This document shows positions 62,337-64,000 of a stretch of DNA of 64,000 bases, one piece after another; within the stretch, counting starts at the first letter, position 1; the number at the start of each line of letters is the position of its first letter. Below the pieces are notes generated by a model. The model did no database searches and was not told where the DNA came from. It was given only the letters and a program-made list of their open reading frames with translations. The translations under genes and the position numbers were made by a program. This stretch comes from Bacteroidales bacterium (GTDB taxonomy: Bacteria; Bacteroidota; Bacteroidia; Bacteroidales; WCHB1-69), in contig JAEETJ010000010.1 of NCBI GenBank assembly GCA_016290295.1, positions 16,998 through 80,997 of the forward strand. The letters run 5' to 3'.

Positions 62337-62420
62337 CGTCATATCTCCGGCTTCTGTTTAACGGACCTCGCATGGTCCGGAGGTGTGACGGGAAAATGGT
62401 AAAAATAGAGGTCCCCTATA
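62337..62420 (+). ncRNA. Structured 5' leader with pseudoknot, copy 2
   Basis: A 14-bp stem CGTCATATCTCCGG (62337-62350) pairs with 62377-62390 with two G-U pairs. The loop has GGACCTC (62363-62369), complementary to GAGGTCC (62408-62414) across a 17-nt linker. Compared with copy 1, the stem has two compensatory changes (T-A to C-G and A-T to G-C) plus two A-to-G changes that keep pairing. The pseudoknot also changes on both strands. The ATG of the next gene is 22 nt after the pseudoknot. Confidence 0.75.
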
Positions 62421-62436
62421 TAAAACAATATACGTC

Positions 62437-63120
62437 ATGGAGCATTGTTACTGTTATAACTTTACAAAACAAAACGGTAAGCCTTCTAAGATTCCTTATC
62501 AAGGATGTAAACTCTTTAAGATCAAGCTCAAAGAGTTTGGGAACTTTGATGATTTCAATATCCGTTGTGTTATTGATCATGGGTCAGCAGAATTTGACCT
62601 GCAGCTGGAAGGATTTGAGGAATGCAAAGATATCAAGACAGACAAAGCTTGGTTCAAGTTGTTGCATCTCCTTTTTGGATTTCTCAGAGAGTACGATGTC
62701 AATAAAATAATTGAAGATGATATCAAACGCCATTCAAGATATTATCCTAACTACGCCGAGGGGGCAAAAAGTGCATTGTATGAATATATAGAACTTTTGC
62801 GTACTGGCATTTATTCTGGTGCTTATAAACACGGGAAGTTTTACGAGAAAATGTCTGTTGAAGAATTGGTGTATCTACTTAAAGAAGAGTTACTATATAG
62901 AACCACCATTTATCAAGATCCAAATTCCAAAAAGGTGGTCGTTGTGGAAATAACCGACTACTATTATGACTACGACGCTTTGTATAAAGAATATGGTATA
63001 GACCCTGAGGATGATTCCAGTGAATCTTACATTAATTTTATTAACTATATCACTACATCAAAACAAACAAAGCTCCTTAAGAAAAAACAAATCATGTATG
63101 CAGAAATGTGGGGTGATTAG
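62437..63120 (+). CDS. Unrecognised protein, leader-controlled
   Basis: A 227-residue protein starting MEHCYCYNFTKQNGK. It contains a mixed N-terminal part, a helical stretch with HSRYYPNYAEGAKSALYEYI and an acidic Tyr-rich segment (TDYYYDYDALYKEYG). No signal peptide, membrane helix or known motif. It follows the second leader RNA but shows no visible similarity to the first leader's gene. The next gene follows after 69 nt. Confidence 0.75.
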   Translation: MEHCYCYNFTKQNGKPSKIPYQGCKLFKIKLKEFGNFDDFNIRCVIDHGSAEFDLQLEGFEECKDIKTDKAWFKLLHLLFGFLREYDVNKIIEDDIKRHSRYYPNYAEGAKSALYEYIELLRTGIYSGAYKHGKFYEKMSVEELVYLLKEELLYRTTIYQDPNSKKVVVVEITDYYYDYDALYKEYGIDPEDDSSESYINFINYITTSKQTKLLKKKQIMYAEMWGD

Positions 63121-63189
63121 CAAGTCATCGCAATATGTAACCAATGAACCCCACCAAGAAAATATTTCAAATCTCAAACGGCTAATCTT

Positions 63190-64000
63190 ATGGGAGTATT
63201 AAAGAACTTAACAGAAGAGTATTTCGGCAACAAGATAAGGAAAGAAGATGTGATTTTCAGGTACAGCATTGACGAGAATTTCCCGCCCGAACATACGCTA
63301 ACCCAAGACGAAGAGTCTTTCTTGCAAGGGTTGGCAAAGTACAAGCTGTTTCTTGACAAATCGCTGTTTTTCCAGATTGAAGACCTTCAGCGACACACGA
63401 AATTAGTGCTTAGCCGCAATGAAGGACGTTATATGCGTCCAGAATTCCCTGACAAAGCCAAGTTAGAAAGGGAGATTGCCGAACTGGAAAAGATGATTCT
63501 GGATGTTTCGGACAAATTGGAACGGAAGGAATTGCCGGAAGAATACTTCGGCATACTTAAAATATGGAAAAGACAGTACGAGAAGTTGAACGAGGCGTTG
63601 GACAATCCTGTGGATAGTACGAGTTCAACACCATACTTGGGTTTGTATTACAACAATGGTCGGGATTCCAAGGTGATTCTTTTTTTGGACTCCATTGAGG
63701 AGGCGGCCAAGAGAATTCCATGCGAGCCGAAATTCTTAATGGGACAGGTGCTGCTCCACGAATATTTCCATTCGTTCCATTTCCACGTGGGATTTGGAAT
63801 GCGAGATCCGATGAAATGTATGGAAGAACCAATGGCAGAATTCGGTAGTCTGGTGGCGTTGGACAGTGTGGCGTCATCGGGGGCGTCTGTTGCCGCGGAA
63901 GCAGGCGAGGCGCTGAGGCATACTTTAGGTTTTGTCAAAGACAAACAGAAATGCACGGGTCTTACTGCCGCATACGGATTTGGCGCCTACCTCTTTGAAA
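63190..64000 (+). CDS. Putative zinc metallopeptidase-like protein, C-terminus cut by window edge
   Basis: About 270 codons are present and the frame is open at the window end. Reading from the ATG at 63190: MGVLKNLTEEYFGNKIRK. A coiled-coil-like helix lies at about 95-125 (EREIAELEKMILDVSDKLE). An HExxH site is His190-Glu191-His194 in LLHEYFHSFHFH, and MEEPMAEF (211-218) may supply the third, glutamate, ligand of a gluzincin. No signal peptide. It may be part of an accessory operon with the gene upstream. Proteolytic activity is inferred from the HExxH pattern only. Confidence 0.6.
   Translation, partial: MGVLKNLTEEYFGNKIRKEDVIFRYSIDENFPPEHTLTQDEESFLQGLAKYKLFLDKSLFFQIEDLQRHTKLVLSRNEGRYMRPEFPDKAKLEREIAELEKMILDVSDKLERKELPEEYFGILKIWKRQYEKLNEALDNPVDSTSSTPYLGLYYNNGRDSKVILFLDSIEEAAKRIPCEPKFLMGQVLLHEYFHSFHFHVGFGMRDPMKCMEEPMAEFGSLVALDSVASSGASVAAEAGEALRHTLGFVKDKQKCTGLTAAYGFGAYLFE

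Overview
The window comes from a Bacteroidota chromosome, most likely Bacteroidales. It encodes type IX secretion (T9SS) components (PorP, GldK/PorK, PorU, PorV) and two T9SS cargo proteins with C-terminal sorting domains. Many genes sit behind the phylum-specific -7 promoter box TAnnTTTG. Shine-Dalgarno sequences are mostly absent, and several exported proteins have Gln directly after the signal peptide. No plasmid, phage or integrase gene was seen. I cannot name the species.

Layout. (1) 1-4396: GDP-L-fucose synthesis (fcl partial, gmd) on the minus strand, divergent from a fused cytidylyltransferase/GHMP kinase, a FucP-like permease and a mutarotase. De novo fucose activation and a probable deoxysugar salvage pathway are therefore side by side. 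(2) 4399-20794: a 14-gene minus-strand directon. Its first half is an acyl-handling module: acyl carrier protein, SDR reductase, split transketolase, metallo-beta-lactamase-fold hydrolase, AMP-dependent ligase and a LuxE-LuxC fusion. A malate-dehydrogenase-like gene follows, then surface-glycan genes: GT2, WecD-like and WecE-like enzymes, a polysialyltransferase-like protein and large membrane proteins. (3) 21063-26513: a pseudaminic acid operon, pseB-pseC-pseF-GNAT-pseH-maoC-pseI, with no pseG. (4) 26652-34547: gldK and porP on the minus strand, porU and porV on the plus strand. (5) 34550-60000: mainly housekeeping genes (ispF, cdsA, M3 peptidase, LUD protein, ftsH, rsfS, clpC, lysC, M20 dipeptidase) mixed with surface functions (two T9SS cargo proteins, a glutaminyl-cyclase-like M28 lipoprotein, a TlpA-like protein). 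(6) 60078-60365: tRNA-Leu and two identical tRNA-Gly genes. (7) 60400-64000: an accessory stretch of four unrecognised acidic proteins, the last a partial HExxH protein.

How the parts may work together. Pseudaminic acid, fucose, a Fuc4NAc-type sugar and T9SS cargo together suggest glycosylation of secreted surface proteins or a surface polysaccharide, as known in other oral and gut Bacteroidales. I infer that the acyl module makes an unusual acyl group for one of these sugars.

Most unusual observation. Two copies of the same structured RNA leader (60469-60547 and 62337-62414) sit directly after promoter boxes and upstream of two unrelated accessory genes. Each has a 14-15 bp hairpin whose conserved loop pairs with downstream sequence to form a pseudoknot. 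Both the hairpin and the pseudoknot carry compensatory base changes between the copies. Intergenic regions also hold several families of short degenerate tandem repeats.
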